Shown here in pieces: positions 8,815-17,898 of a stretch of 64,000 nucleotides of DNA. The translations under genes and the position numbers were made by a program. The notes beneath the pieces are model-generated. The model did no database searches, was not told the origin of the DNA, and saw only the letters and a list, made by a program, of their open reading frames with translations. Where the stretch lies: contig JASCOD010000004.1 of the NCBI GenBank assembly GCA_029959615.1, positions 1 through 64,000 on the forward strand, read 5' to 3'. Numbering within the stretch: position 1 is the first letter of the stretch; each line of letters begins with the position of its first letter. Source of the DNA: Flavobacteriaceae bacterium PS02338. GTDB taxonomy: Bacteria > Bacteroidota > Bacteroidia > Sphingobacteriales > Sphingobacteriaceae.

Positions 8815-9630
8815 TTACTTAACTGTAAACTTAAAAGGAACGAAGAAAATACGGATCTCTGGTCCTTTTGTAATTGGATTTAGGGAAGCTTGCATCATAG
8901 ATCGTTCACACTTGTCTTCTAATGCAGCATTTTTAAATGTACTTCCTCTAACGCCAGCGGTTGCTCTTACAATTCGGCCAGATTTATTTACCTCAATCTT
9001 CACCATAATAGTTCCTGTCTCCTGTCCATCATCTTCAGGCTTTACTAAGCTTCTGAAATTGCTCAGGGGAAGCGGTTTGTTTCCAAAACCAGATCCACCT
9101 TCGCCATAAAAAGGAGCTAAAGGATCTCCATCTGAATCACCTTGGTTGCCAGGTTCTGTACCTGTACCGTCGCCACCACCCGTAGCATTATTCTTTTTGC
9201 CTTTATAAAGCGCATTTGGATTAACTGCTGGCTGTTCTGCTTTATTTTCTTGTGTATTACTAGGGTTTGCGTTGCTTTTGTTTGCCTTTGTATTTACGCT
9301 TACCGCATCCTCATTATCTTGTGTAGTCAGATTTTGATCACTCAATTGGGTAGATACACTTTTAGTATTAGGGTCGGGTGTAATCTTGTCTGGTTGTTTG
9401 TTGTTGGCATCTGGTGCCATCGAAGGTTCTTCCATGCTGGTATAGTCAGTCCCCATACCAGTAACAGAAGTACCGTAATTCACTACCATGCCACCCATCC
9501 CCAATTCTTCATTGGGTTCGAATTTGCCAATTATCCAGATAAAGCTAAGTGCAATAAATGCAGCCATTAGTGCTGTAGAGATACCTAATGCTTTAGGATA
9601 ATTATTTTCTTCTTTATGGTTTTGTGCCAT
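8815..9630 (-). CDS. TonB/TolA-like energy transducer
   Basis: The 271-residue protein has one N-terminal membrane helix (about residues 14-33, ALGISTALMAAFIALSFIWI). A low-complexity periplasmic region rich in N, K, P and G follows, then a C-terminal TonB-like domain from about 195 (GTIMVKIEVNKSGRIVRATAG ... FVPFKF). In the family such proteins carry force from an ExbB/ExbD motor to an outer-membrane partner. It starts 2 bases after exbD and is the last gene of the six-gene operon, so it most likely serves that operon's barrel and TPR proteins rather than general nutrient uptake. The linker lacks the usual long Pro-Lys repeats. Confidence 0.85.
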   Translation of the reverse strand: MAQNHKEENNYPKALGISTALMAAFIALSFIWIIGKFEPNEELGMGGMVVNYGTSVTGMGTDYTSMEEPSMAPDANNKQPDKITPDPNTKSVSTQLSDQNLTTQDNEDAVSVNTKANKSNANPSNTQENKAEQPAVNPNALYKGKKNNATGGGDGTGTEPGNQGDSDGDPLAPFYGEGGSGFGNKPLPLSNFRSLVKPEDDGQETGTIMVKIEVNKSGRIVRATAGVRGSTFKNAALEDKCERSMMQASLNPITKGPEIRIFFVPFKFTVK

Positions 9631-9632
9631 GC

Positions 9633-10034
9633 TTATTTTTTTTGCTCAACAGCAAGAACAACTTTCAATTTCAATTTGTTAGCCACATCGAAAACCTTCA
9701 TTGTATTTTCTATAGATACTCCTCTAGCTACATAAAGCACAATGGTTAAGTCTGTGTCTTGTTGTATTTGGCTTTGTATTTGGCTTTCCATCGCTTCTAA
9801 CGTTACAGGTTGCTTGTCTACGAAGTAATTTAGGTTCTCGTCTATGCTTACTGTAATCGATTTCTGGTTATTAGCCTGTTGTCCAGAAGAGGAGCGAGGT
9901 AACAATAGTTTCACTACCTGAGGGTTTACCACGGCAGAAGCCAGAAGGAAAAACAGCATCAAAAAAAACATGATGTCGTTTAGCGCAGCTGTATGTACCT
10001 CTACATGACCTTTTTTTCTGTTCTTTAAGTTCAT
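9633..10034 (-). CDS. exbD: ExbD/TolR family motor subunit
   Basis: At 133 residues this is a normal-length ExbD. It has a short cytoplasmic N terminus, one membrane helix at about 19-40 (DIMFFLMLFFLLASAVV) containing the conserved Asp thought to bind protons, and a periplasmic domain. It forms the proton channel with ExbB. The start overlaps the exbB stop by one base (ATGA), implying translational coupling. TolR would look the same; operon context does not separate the two names. Confidence 0.92.
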   Translation of the reverse strand: MNLKNRKKGHVEVHTAALNDIMFFLMLFFLLASAVVNPQVVKLLLPRSSSGQQANNQKSITVSIDENLNYFVDKQPVTLEAMESQIQSQIQQDTDLTIVLYVARGVSIENTMKVFDVANKLKLKVVLAVEQKK

Positions 10035-10744
10035 TATTTTCCTGGTTCTTCTAAAAGGTCGATAAACTCAATTGCCTCAGTTTCCATTTTAAGGATAATC
10101 TTTTCTACCATCATGTTTAGGATATGGTAAAGTACATAAGCCATGATACCAATAATCAATCCTGTTGCAGAAGTAATCATTTTGGTATAAAGACCATCTG
10201 AAATTGTACCTATTTCGATAGCACCTTCGGCAGCTACACGTTGGAAAATGGTAATTACACCAATGATAGTACCTACGAAACCAAGCATGGGTGCGATACC
10301 AGCAATAATTCCTAAAATACCGATGTTCTTTTCCAATTTAGCAACTTCTAGTTTTCCAGTGTTTTCAATCGCACCCTCTATATCTTTAATAGGGCGACCG
10401 ATACGCTTTAAGCCCTTCTCTAGCATACGAGCAAGTGGAGAAGGTGTGTTTTTACACAATGCAATCGCACTTTCTAATCTTCCTTCTTTAATGTTTTGTC
10501 TGATTTGGAACAATAAGTTGGTGTCATTTTTAGAGGCTTTACGGATCGTTAGGTATCTTTCGATAAAGATAACTAGTCCTAAGAATGCCAAAAGTGCAAG
10601 TGGAATCATTACCCAACCGCCTTTAAAAAGCAAGTCAATAAAATGAATTTCTTCTTGTGTTTTTACTGCTGCAGTAGGCACTGTTTGCGCCGTATCTACC
10701 AAATTCTGAACCGTGTCTTGTAAAGTGGTTAGTAATAATATCAT
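10034..10744 (-). CDS. exbB: ExbB/TolQ/MotA family motor subunit
   Basis: The 236-residue protein has the MotA/TolQ/ExbB layout: a first membrane helix around 40-62 (WVMIPLALLAFLGLVIFIERY), a cytoplasmic loop, and two more helices around 140-165 and 185-210 with the family signature GIIAGIAPMLGFVGTIIGVI. It assembles with ExbD as the proton-driven stator that moves the TonB-like protein. It begins 6 bases after the HU/SPOR gene and overlaps exbD by one base. Confidence 0.93.
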   Translation of the reverse strand: MILLLTTLQDTVQNLVDTAQTVPTAAVKTQEEIHFIDLLFKGGWVMIPLALLAFLGLVIFIERYLTIRKASKNDTNLLFQIRQNIKEGRLESAIALCKNTPSPLARMLEKGLKRIGRPIKDIEGAIENTGKLEVAKLEKNIGILGIIAGIAPMLGFVGTIIGVITIFQRVAAEGAIEIGTISDGLYTKMITSATGLIIGIMAYVLYHILNMMVEKIILKMETEAIEFIDLLEEPGK

Positions 10745-10750
10745 TGTGTG

Positions 10751-12577
10751 TTAATTGTTTTTAATGGGTTTAATGTAGATTTCTGGATCTCTGAACTGCT
10801 TTCGGAATTTGATAACGTATTTTTGTGCCGAATCAATATTATTGTATGTCGCAATACTGATGTTTTTTCTAAGACCTTCCATGCTGGAAATCTTTGGATC
10901 AAACCCTTTTTTCTTCATTCGAGAAATATACTCTTGCGCTTTAGCTTCTGTAGCAAAAGATGTGATGATGATATCGTAAGTTTTTGTAGGCTTTACCTCA
11001 CTTTTTGCAGTAGTAACTTTTAAAGTGTCTTTAGCGGGTTGTACATCTAATCCAACTTTTTCTGCATTTTGCATAATGCTGTCTGCAAAATCTAATGAAT
11101 CTTGCTGCGTTTTTAAGTTATCCCGTTCAATAGGTACTGCTATTTTCTGATCTGGATCAACATCGTTTTTACTGAAGTTCTCAAATAACTGCGGTTTCAC
11201 AAAATAGGCAACAGCTATTGCTGCAGCTAAAATTACCAAACCGATGATCAGTTTTTGGTAAAGTGGCATTTGTTGTTTTTCGTTTTCTGCTGGTTCTTCA
11301 ACCTCGACATTATCAAATTCGCCAATTAAATCGGTATCCTCTTTTCCTGTCTTACTTCTAACACTGTCAAAATCCCATTCATGTACAGTAGAAGTTAACT
11401 TAAAGTCTTTTTCTTCATTAGAGGTGTATGAAGCTGCTTCCTCTTTATTTTCTGAGTCTGCATCAGTAGGTTCTTCTAAATGGAAATCGTGTTCAGATAC
11501 GACATTTTCTCCATCAAAATCCCAAGTGTCATTTTCTTCTTTATCAGTAGTTTCAAGCTCAGTTGTTGAAACGGTGGTATCGACTTCCGTTATTTCTTCA
11601 AAAACCTCTTCTTGTGTAGCCTCATTATTGCCAGTTGAGTTGGTTTGTTCATCAACCTCAATAATTTCTTCTTTGCTAGCAGCTTCAGGTTCGGTTGCTG
11701 GAGCGGAGGTGTTCACCTCTGTTATCTCTTCAAAAACTTCCTCTTGTGTAGCCTCATTGTTTTCAGTTGAGTTGGTTTGTTCATCAACCTCAATAATTTC
11801 TTCTTTGCTAGCAGCTTCAAGTTCGGTTGTTGGAGCGGTGGTATTCACCTCTGTTATCTCTTCAAAAACTTCCTCTTGTGTAGCCTCATTGTTGTCAGTT
11901 GAGTTAGTTTGTTCTTCAACTTCAACAAGTTCCTCTTGCGCTATATGCTCTTCAAAAGTTTCTTCACTTAATGTTTCTTCAACTTCGTTTTCTTCGTTAG
12001 AATAGATTAATTCCGATTCTCCAGTGATTTTAGCTAACTCTTGTTCAAATTCTGGAACTTGTACCTGCTCTATTTCGGGTTGATCTAAGTTTTCTGTCGA
12101 GACATCTGAAATCTCTTCTTGAACTTCCTCTTCATCGCTCTCTTCGACTGGCTGAGCTGGTGCTTCAACTTGCGGAAGTTCCGCAGTTACGGAAGGCAAG
12201 GCAAAAAAGTCGAAGCCTGTGTTGAGGTCTTGACTTGGTGAGAAAATCAGCTGATCGTTAGTCTTTGTAAAAGAGCCTAAATTTTCAAGTTGATATTCTC
12301 CTTGTTGTAAGCCATTTTGTACTTCAGCTACAAATTGACTAATAAAGTATTTGGCTGCATCTTGCGATATACCTCTTTTACTTTGGATATACTCAACCAG
12401 ATTGGTGCTTTCTAATATTTCAGAAGTAAACTCCAAAGCATAGCTAGGAGGCAAAAAAGAATGGGTTTCTGCATCATACCTTCCTGGTGTTTTCTTTTTA
12501 TATAAAGTACCTAAGCCTTCAATTCCTATTTGCTTGCGGGTTGTTAAAAGTGCTATCAGGTATTGTAATATATCCAT
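10751..12577 (-). CDS. HU-CCDC81 / SPOR domain membrane protein
   Basis: The 608-residue protein joins an N-terminal HU-like region of the bacterial CCDC81 type (about 1-130), a very acidic Glu/Thr linker (about 130-430), one membrane helix (about 442-461, IIGLVILAAAIAVAYFV) and a C-terminal SPOR domain (about 532-608). SPOR domains bind peptidoglycan with denuded glycans at division sites; HU folds usually bind DNA. The expected topology is cytoplasmic HU part, periplasmic SPOR part. The gene is third in the operon, 31 bases after the barrel gene and 6 before exbB. Part of the linker is a 132-bp tandem repeat. DNA binding by the HU part is inferred from the fold only. Confidence 0.85.
   Translation of the reverse strand: MDILQYLIALLTTRKQIGIEGLGTLYKKKTPGRYDAETHSFLPPSYALEFTSEILESTNLVEYIQSKRGISQDAAKYFISQFVAEVQNGLQQGEYQLENLGSFTKTNDQLIFSPSQDLNTGFDFFALPSVTAELPQVEAPAQPVEESDEEEVQEEISDVSTENLDQPEIEQVQVPEFEQELAKITGESELIYSNEENEVEETLSEETFEEHIAQEELVEVEEQTNSTDNNEATQEEVFEEITEVNTTAPTTELEAASKEEIIEVDEQTNSTENNEATQEEVFEEITEVNTSAPATEPEAASKEEIIEVDEQTNSTGNNEATQEEVFEEITEVDTTVSTTELETTDKEENDTWDFDGENVVSEHDFHLEEPTDADSENKEEAASYTSNEEKDFKLTSTVHEWDFDSVRSKTGKEDTDLIGEFDNVEVEEPAENEKQQMPLYQKLIIGLVILAAAIAVAYFVKPQLFENFSKNDVDPDQKIAVPIERDNLKTQQDSLDFADSIMQNAEKVGLDVQPAKDTLKVTTAKSEVKPTKTYDIIITSFATEAKAQEYISRMKKKGFDPKISSMEGLRKNISIATYNNIDSAQKYVIKFRKQFRDPEIYIKPIKNN
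11541..11936 (-). repeat. 132-bp tandem repeat coding the acidic linker
   Basis: Three consecutive units of 132 bp encode about 44 residues each, with the common core NNEATQEEVFEEITEV. The middle and flanking units are highly alike in DNA as well as protein, marking recent duplication. The unit length is a multiple of three, so copy-number change would alter linker length without breaking the frame. Confidence 0.85.
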
Positions 12578-12608
12578 TTGGGTAAAAATAATTATAAAAT
12601 TTAACCTT

Positions 12609-14315
12609 TTAAAACGAATAGGTTAAGCCGCCAAAGATATTAAATCCATTTAGACGGTAATATAAAAACTTACTGTAATTGGTGTTTAAAATGTTATTGG
12701 CTTTCGCAAAAGCAGCAAACTTGTTGTTGATTTTGTAATTAGCACCTACACCTAAATCTACAAATCCCTTTACATTTACTACATTTTCTTTAGTGAAATC
12801 TGGAACTGGAGGATAGGTGCCGTCTAGGTTTAGTGGGTTGCTAGTAAAAACCTTGGCCTTGCTATCGTCTTGTATCATTACAGCAGCATCAAAGGTTAGC
12901 TTCTTATTCAAGGTAAACATAAAGTTAGAGCTTAGACGCAGCTGAGGTTTAAAATAACTTTCCTTTTCAGCACCAGCTTTATAATCTTCCATATTTAATC
13001 TTCCAGTCCATTTTAAGTTATCACTAACTTGTACGGTTAGCTCTCCTTCTAAACCTAAGATTTTAGTCTTACCAAAGTCGTAGATGACGTCAAATTTATT
13101 AAAAGAACCAAAGCTATTCACAAACAATGGCATGTCGGTAATTTCTTTGCTGTAGAAGCGGGCCTTGTAACCAAAGCCTGGTCCACCTGTTCCTTTAATA
13201 CCTCCACTTATACTAAGTTTTTCTACACTATTTTTGATGAAAATATTGCTGTTTAAGAATGGATTTTCATCGGTAAGGTCTTTTAATGTATTACGGTTTA
13301 CGTCGCCTTTAATTTCTCCAAATAATTGCAAGAAATCAGGTATCAATGTGAAGTCGGCAGTTACCGTAGGGAAAATTCTTGTGCTAGAAGTTGCGCCAAA
13401 TTCTTGAGTGATATTTGCTCCAGCAATGATTTTTACACCACCAGCTTGTAATTTAATATAAGGATTTAAACGTAGCAAATTGTTAGAAACACTGGTATTA
13501 AGGTCTTTGGTGTTACCAAATTCTGCTGATGTTGCTAAACCTAGGTTAAAACTGCTGATACGTTTGTTCAAATAGCCGGTTAAGGTAAGTGCTTTCTCGC
13601 TAGCACTAAACCTGTCGTTAAAGAAGTAGCCATTTACTTTAGCTGCATAACTAAATGCATCTGGATCTGGGGTAAACTTGCTGATGGCTTCGCCTTCCAG
13701 TTCAAAGAAATTAAATACTTGTCTTTCCGGATCAGGATTTAACGTTGGATTTGCTTCGTCGATACCATAAAAGTACAAACCGTGTCTTTGATAGTTGATT
13801 TTACCATTCAACGTGCCTCTTTCGCCTATGCTACGACCGAAAACGCTTAATTGCTGCTTGTTCTCGTTCTGTTTATTCAGCTTTCCTTGTTGACCAAAAT
13901 GCCTGAAAAAAGCACCTGCCTGTAGAGCTGGGTCTTGTCCCATACCGATATATGCTTCGGCCAAAGTAGTTCCCAAGTTTCCAAAACCACCTTTTACATA
14001 ATTGTTAGCTAATTCTGCTTTAAGTTCGTCGGCTACTTTTTGCGCCTGTAGTTTTTGGATATCACTATTTAATTCTAGTTTTCTATCCGAAACAAGGTAA
14101 TTAAATTTAGCTCTGTAAGTTTTGATGTTGTCTAAATCAGGACTTCTTCTCAATTTAACAGCTTCAGCCAATACAGGTTTGTAAGGTCTGATGATTTCTA
14201 TTTCTTCACTTACTGTTTTTTCCGTTTTTTCAGGAGGTTTTACTTCTTGCGCATGCAAGCTGAAAGTTCCCAGAGCTAGGCCAAGTGTGATATAAATTGT
14301 TTTATTAAGTCTCAT
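12609..14315 (-). CDS. Outer-membrane beta-barrel protein
   Basis: The 568-residue precursor has a signal peptide (cleavage near SLHAQ at about 23) and ends in a C-terminal Phe after alternating hydrophobic and polar residues (FGGLTYSF), the usual sign of an outer-membrane barrel. The middle consists of many predicted beta strands resembling the barrel part of TonB-dependent receptors, but no complete plug domain with the usual motifs is visible. It follows the TPR gene by 11 bases. In this operon it probably is the outer-membrane anchor of the ExbBD-TonB machine; calling it a transporter would go beyond the evidence. Confidence 0.8.
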   Translation of the reverse strand: MRLNKTIYITLGLALGTFSLHAQEVKPPEKTEKTVSEEIEIIRPYKPVLAEAVKLRRSPDLDNIKTYRAKFNYLVSDRKLELNSDIQKLQAQKVADELKAELANNYVKGGFGNLGTTLAEAYIGMGQDPALQAGAFFRHFGQQGKLNKQNENKQQLSVFGRSIGERGTLNGKINYQRHGLYFYGIDEANPTLNPDPERQVFNFFELEGEAISKFTPDPDAFSYAAKVNGYFFNDRFSASEKALTLTGYLNKRISSFNLGLATSAEFGNTKDLNTSVSNNLLRLNPYIKLQAGGVKIIAGANITQEFGATSSTRIFPTVTADFTLIPDFLQLFGEIKGDVNRNTLKDLTDENPFLNSNIFIKNSVEKLSISGGIKGTGGPGFGYKARFYSKEITDMPLFVNSFGSFNKFDVIYDFGKTKILGLEGELTVQVSDNLKWTGRLNMEDYKAGAEKESYFKPQLRLSSNFMFTLNKKLTFDAAVMIQDDSKAKVFTSNPLNLDGTYPPVPDFTKENVVNVKGFVDLGVGANYKINNKFAAFAKANNILNTNYSKFLYYRLNGFNIFGGLTYSF

Positions 14316-14326
14316 TGTGTGTTTTT

Positions 14327-17300
14327 CTAGTTGATTTTTGATAATTTCTCTTTTGCCGTAGGAACGATATCATCTTTACCTTCGTAATTGTCGATGATAC
14401 TAAGCAAGGTGCTTTTTGCTTGCATTTTATCTTTTAATGCTAAGTAATTGTCAGCTAAAAGAATGAAAGACTTAGCCACCCAATAATCGTACGAAGGCAT
14501 ATTGTTAATCAAATCAAAGCAAGTTTTCTGAGACGTTTTAAAATCACCTTTTACATACTGTAAAAATGCCAAGTTGTATTTAGCTTCTGCAGCAGCTAAA
14601 GTTTTGGTTGTAGTTACCACTTTATTGAAAGATTTAATAGCGGCCGTGGTATCAGCTTTCAATAGATACGCTTTTCCAGCATACAAATCAGAGCTGTTTT
14701 TTTCTTCTTCGGATGATTTTTCAGAAGTTTTAACAATCTCCGCATACTTAAGCATGTCATCGGGCATATTCAATTCATTATACGCCTTTATCAAATTGTT
14801 GATCGCATAGCTATGATGCGCTTTATAATCGGCAGTGATTTCTAATCTTTTTAAATAAACGATGGCTTCATTGTATTTTTTCTCATCCATCAATACTTTA
14901 GAAACACTCATTAGAGAACGTTCTGTGTAATCGCTGGTCCAATCGTTAAGAATGTAATCATAGTCTTGGATCGCTTCAGAAGAACGACCTAATTTTACTA
15001 ATGATTCGGCCCTAATAAATTTGGCTTCCTTGTCGTGAATTGGTTTAGGGAATTTATCTAAATAAGCATTAATTGCCTCATAGGCTCCTTTTGCATCACC
15101 TCGTAAATAGATGTTGTTAGCAGATTGGAACATGATGCCATCTTGCTCGCTTAGGGAGTAATTGCCCAGTGGGGTAGTAGCTGCGTAAGAAATAAATCCG
15201 TTCGCATCACCACGATCTACGTAGATATTCTTGATAGATTCTAATGATTGTTTGGCTTCTGGTGTACTTGGATAATCTCTAATTACTTTTTTGAAAGATT
15301 CTAGCGCGAGGTCATCTTGATCTTGGTTATATTGCACCAAACCAATAGTTAAAAGCGCTTTAGGGACATAACTACTTCTTGGATACTTAGCAACTAAGCC
15401 AACCAAATCCGTTTTGGATTTGTCTAATTCTCCCTTATTGAAATAGGTATATGCTGTTTCGAAACCAGCATCGTCAGAATAATTAGAATTAGGATATTTT
15501 TGTAGCAAACTTTGCATCGTAGCAATTTTAGCATCGTCTTGCTTTTGCAGGCCTTGTATCATTCCACGTTGGAATAGTGCGTAATCTTCTCCGGTTTGCT
15601 TGTTTGCAATGATTCGATTGTAATAGGTTAGCGCATCGCCATAATTCTTGTTTACGAAATACGAATCTGCCAAACGTAAAGTTGCATCGTTGACGGTTTT
15701 AGCATCTTTATCTGCACCTCTTAAGAAGCGCTCGAAATAATTAGCTGCCTTGGCATATTTCTCATCTTCAAAAGCGGCATAGCCTAATGCATAATTAGCA
15801 AAGTTGTAAACTTCGGTTTTCTTTGCTTCTTCCATAGCCAAGAACTTTTCGAAAGTTTTTACCGCTTCGCCATATTTTCTAAGTTCGTACATTGCTTCGG
15901 CCATCCAATAAATACTCAAGGCATGAATTTCGCTGTCTTGAGGGAAGTTTCCTGAACGCAGAAACATTGATAAGGCATTAGGAAAAGCACGCTCGTTGTA
16001 AAATTCTAGACCTCTAAAATAAGTTACCTTTTGATAGGCGGCCTTGGCTTCTGGTGTTTTATTCGGAATAGGTTCTAAAATATCTATAGCAGCTTGATAG
16101 TTCTTGCTCGTTAATAGAATTTCACCTAAGAGTGTTTTAGTTTCGTTAATTCTTTTCGATGCTGGAAAGGTTTTTAGGAAGCTTTGGGTAGATTCAAGTG
16201 CTTGTTGATTAAACTCTAGCTCATAACTTAATTTGGCATAGTTAATCCAAGCTTCTTCTTGTAAATTCTTATCAAATTCTAATCGAGATGCTCTAAAAAA
16301 TGCACTTCTAGCTTTCTCTTTGGCATTCAATTTTAAGGCAGCTTTACCTAGGGTGAACATACCGTTTTGCAAATAAACATCGTCGGTATTTAACTTTTCT
16401 AGTATAGCTACAGACTCTTTGTATTTGCCGTTTTGGAATAGGGAGTAACCGTATTGATAAACAAAAAGATTGTTTTTAACCTGGTTTTTGTCCTTTTGGT
16501 AATAGGCAGCAAAATATTTTTCGGCATTTTTAAATTCCGACTTAGAGAAATAAGACGCAGCTACCAAGCTCAACATTTCTGCTTCATATTTTTGCTTTGC
16601 TTTTTCCATCATTGGGATGGCGTAATCGATTACATCTTCATAGCGCTCATCTAAGTAATACATGGATGTGATGTAGTACGGATAACTTGCTTCATAAGTA
16701 GGCGATCCCTTTAGCTTTTCGAAGTTCGCCAAAGCCGTCTTGTATTCTTTATTAAGGTAGTTGATATAGGCAAAATAGTAGGTTGCACTTTCTTTAAAAG
16801 GGGATTCCTCTTTTTTTACAGCCTCAAATAATGGCTCTGCTTTTTCGATATCGTTTTGCTCGAAATAGGCATAGCCTTGTTTAAATTGATACTCTAATCG
16901 CTGTTTTGCTGACAATGAAGTTGGATCGGCTTGGTTAAACCACTCCAATGCTTTTACATAATTCTTTTGTCCGAAGTATGCCTTTCCCATATAGAAATAA
17001 GCCAGTTTCGTATTCGGATTTAAGGGATATTCTCTTATGAATTCCTGGAAAAGTGCCTCTGAGTCATCGTTTGTTAATTCTATGGCACAAACAGCAGCAT
17101 AAAATTTTGCATTTTCTTTAAGAGTAGATAGCTCGGCGTTACTTTGTTGTTGTGTGCTTGTTTTGCTTCGGTATTGCTCTACCATTTTAAACTGCTGTGC
17201 CGCAGCTACATATTTTTCGTTTTGGAGGAGCTCTAAACCACTTTGGTAGTTTTGGTTCAGTTTTACCAATGGACTAATTTGTGCATGTCCAAATCCATAT

Positions 17301-17344
17301 CCACTAGCAATAAATAGGGGAACCAATAGGTATTTTTTTTTCAT
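14327..17344 (-). CDS. Large periplasmic tetratricopeptide-repeat protein
   Basis: The 1005-residue protein has a signal peptide (about 1-21, GYGFGHAQ) and then TPR-like helical repeats nearly throughout, with recurring A-x-x-x-F and Y-P-x-S elements (for example KYPNSNYSDDAGFE and KYPRSSYVPKALL). TPRs build protein-binding superhelices. It is the first gene of the six-gene operon. CpoB, the TPR protein of the Tol system, offers a loose functional analogy, although this protein is about four times longer. No exact -7 box was found just upstream; the spacer 17345-17583 is AT-rich with no other gene. Confidence 0.85.
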   Translation of the reverse strand: MKKKYLLVPLFIASGYGFGHAQISPLVKLNQNYQSGLELLQNEKYVAAAQQFKMVEQYRSKTSTQQQSNAELSTLKENAKFYAAVCAIELTNDDSEALFQEFIREYPLNPNTKLAYFYMGKAYFGQKNYVKALEWFNQADPTSLSAKQRLEYQFKQGYAYFEQNDIEKAEPLFEAVKKEESPFKESATYYFAYINYLNKEYKTALANFEKLKGSPTYEASYPYYITSMYYLDERYEDVIDYAIPMMEKAKQKYEAEMLSLVAASYFSKSEFKNAEKYFAAYYQKDKNQVKNNLFVYQYGYSLFQNGKYKESVAILEKLNTDDVYLQNGMFTLGKAALKLNAKEKARSAFFRASRLEFDKNLQEEAWINYAKLSYELEFNQQALESTQSFLKTFPASKRINETKTLLGEILLTSKNYQAAIDILEPIPNKTPEAKAAYQKVTYFRGLEFYNERAFPNALSMFLRSGNFPQDSEIHALSIYWMAEAMYELRKYGEAVKTFEKFLAMEEAKKTEVYNFANYALGYAAFEDEKYAKAANYFERFLRGADKDAKTVNDATLRLADSYFVNKNYGDALTYYNRIIANKQTGEDYALFQRGMIQGLQKQDDAKIATMQSLLQKYPNSNYSDDAGFETAYTYFNKGELDKSKTDLVGLVAKYPRSSYVPKALLTIGLVQYNQDQDDLALESFKKVIRDYPSTPEAKQSLESIKNIYVDRGDANGFISYAATTPLGNYSLSEQDGIMFQSANNIYLRGDAKGAYEAINAYLDKFPKPIHDKEAKFIRAESLVKLGRSSEAIQDYDYILNDWTSDYTERSLMSVSKVLMDEKKYNEAIVYLKRLEITADYKAHHSYAINNLIKAYNELNMPDDMLKYAEIVKTSEKSSEEEKNSSDLYAGKAYLLKADTTAAIKSFNKVVTTTKTLAAAEAKYNLAFLQYVKGDFKTSQKTCFDLINNMPSYDYWVAKSFILLADNYLALKDKMQAKSTLLSIIDNYEGKDDIVPTAKEKLSKIN

Positions 17345-17583
17345 TTGTGTGTTCTCTTTAAGTAGCCTTAAGGCATTACTTCAATAAACTTTAGTTAATT
17401 GCCAATGTGTTTAGCATTGACTTTAACTTGGGTTGTTACTAAAATAGAATTAATGTACTTAGCTGTCAACATAAGAAATTAACATCTGTTGATAACAGAT
17501 ATTTAACGAAATGGATATGAGCTTGGTATGAACTGATAAAAAGTTTTCAATAAGTGCTATTTCTTATGCTTAGCAGCAAATCA

Positions 17584-17895
17584 TTACTGTAGTTTGTTGC
17601 TGTTCTTTCTGAGGATACTCCAGTATTTGCCTTCGTTATAATTCCAGTTTGCGAAGCCTGAACCAAGAATAACGAGTACAGAAAGTATGACTAGGTTGAG
17701 TAAGAAATTGAGCAAATGTGAGAAAGTGAAGAAGTCGTACGCTGTATCGCCAATAATAAAATAGTTAACCGTATCTATTAATATCGCAATTGGTAATGCG
17801 GCGGTAACGAAAGTCTGGTAACTGTGTTTTTTCCAGCTCCATTTTTTTCGCTTTTCATTCCAATAATCTACAAATTCTTTTTCTTTTGGAGTCAT
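17584..17895 (-). CDS. Small two-helix (2TM) membrane protein
   Basis: This 103-residue protein has a charged N terminus rich in W and K, followed by two hydrophobic helices (about 29-48 and 58-82), and fits the 2TM domain family common in Bacteroidota. Its function is unknown. It starts 3 bases after the pyrB stop and is probably the third gene of the pyrR-pyrB transcript. Confidence 0.75.
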   Translation of the reverse strand: MTPKEKEFVDYWNEKRKKWSWKKHSYQTFVTAALPIAILIDTVNYFIIGDTAYDFFTFSHLLNFLLNLVILSVLVILGSGFANWNYNEGKYWSILRKNSNKLQ

Positions 17896-17898
17896 GGA

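Noticed and set aside
9142..9570. 142-codon plus-strand frame opposite the TonB-like gene
   Set aside because: It lies fully within a well-supported gene on the other strand and its Cys/Ile-rich composition is that of a shadow frame.
11424..12005. Long serine-rich frame (193 codons) on the plus strand opposite the HU/SPOR gene
   Set aside because: It is the antisense reading of the acidic Glu-rich tandem repeats (GAA/TTC gives Ser-rich frames) and has no start context or homologous features.
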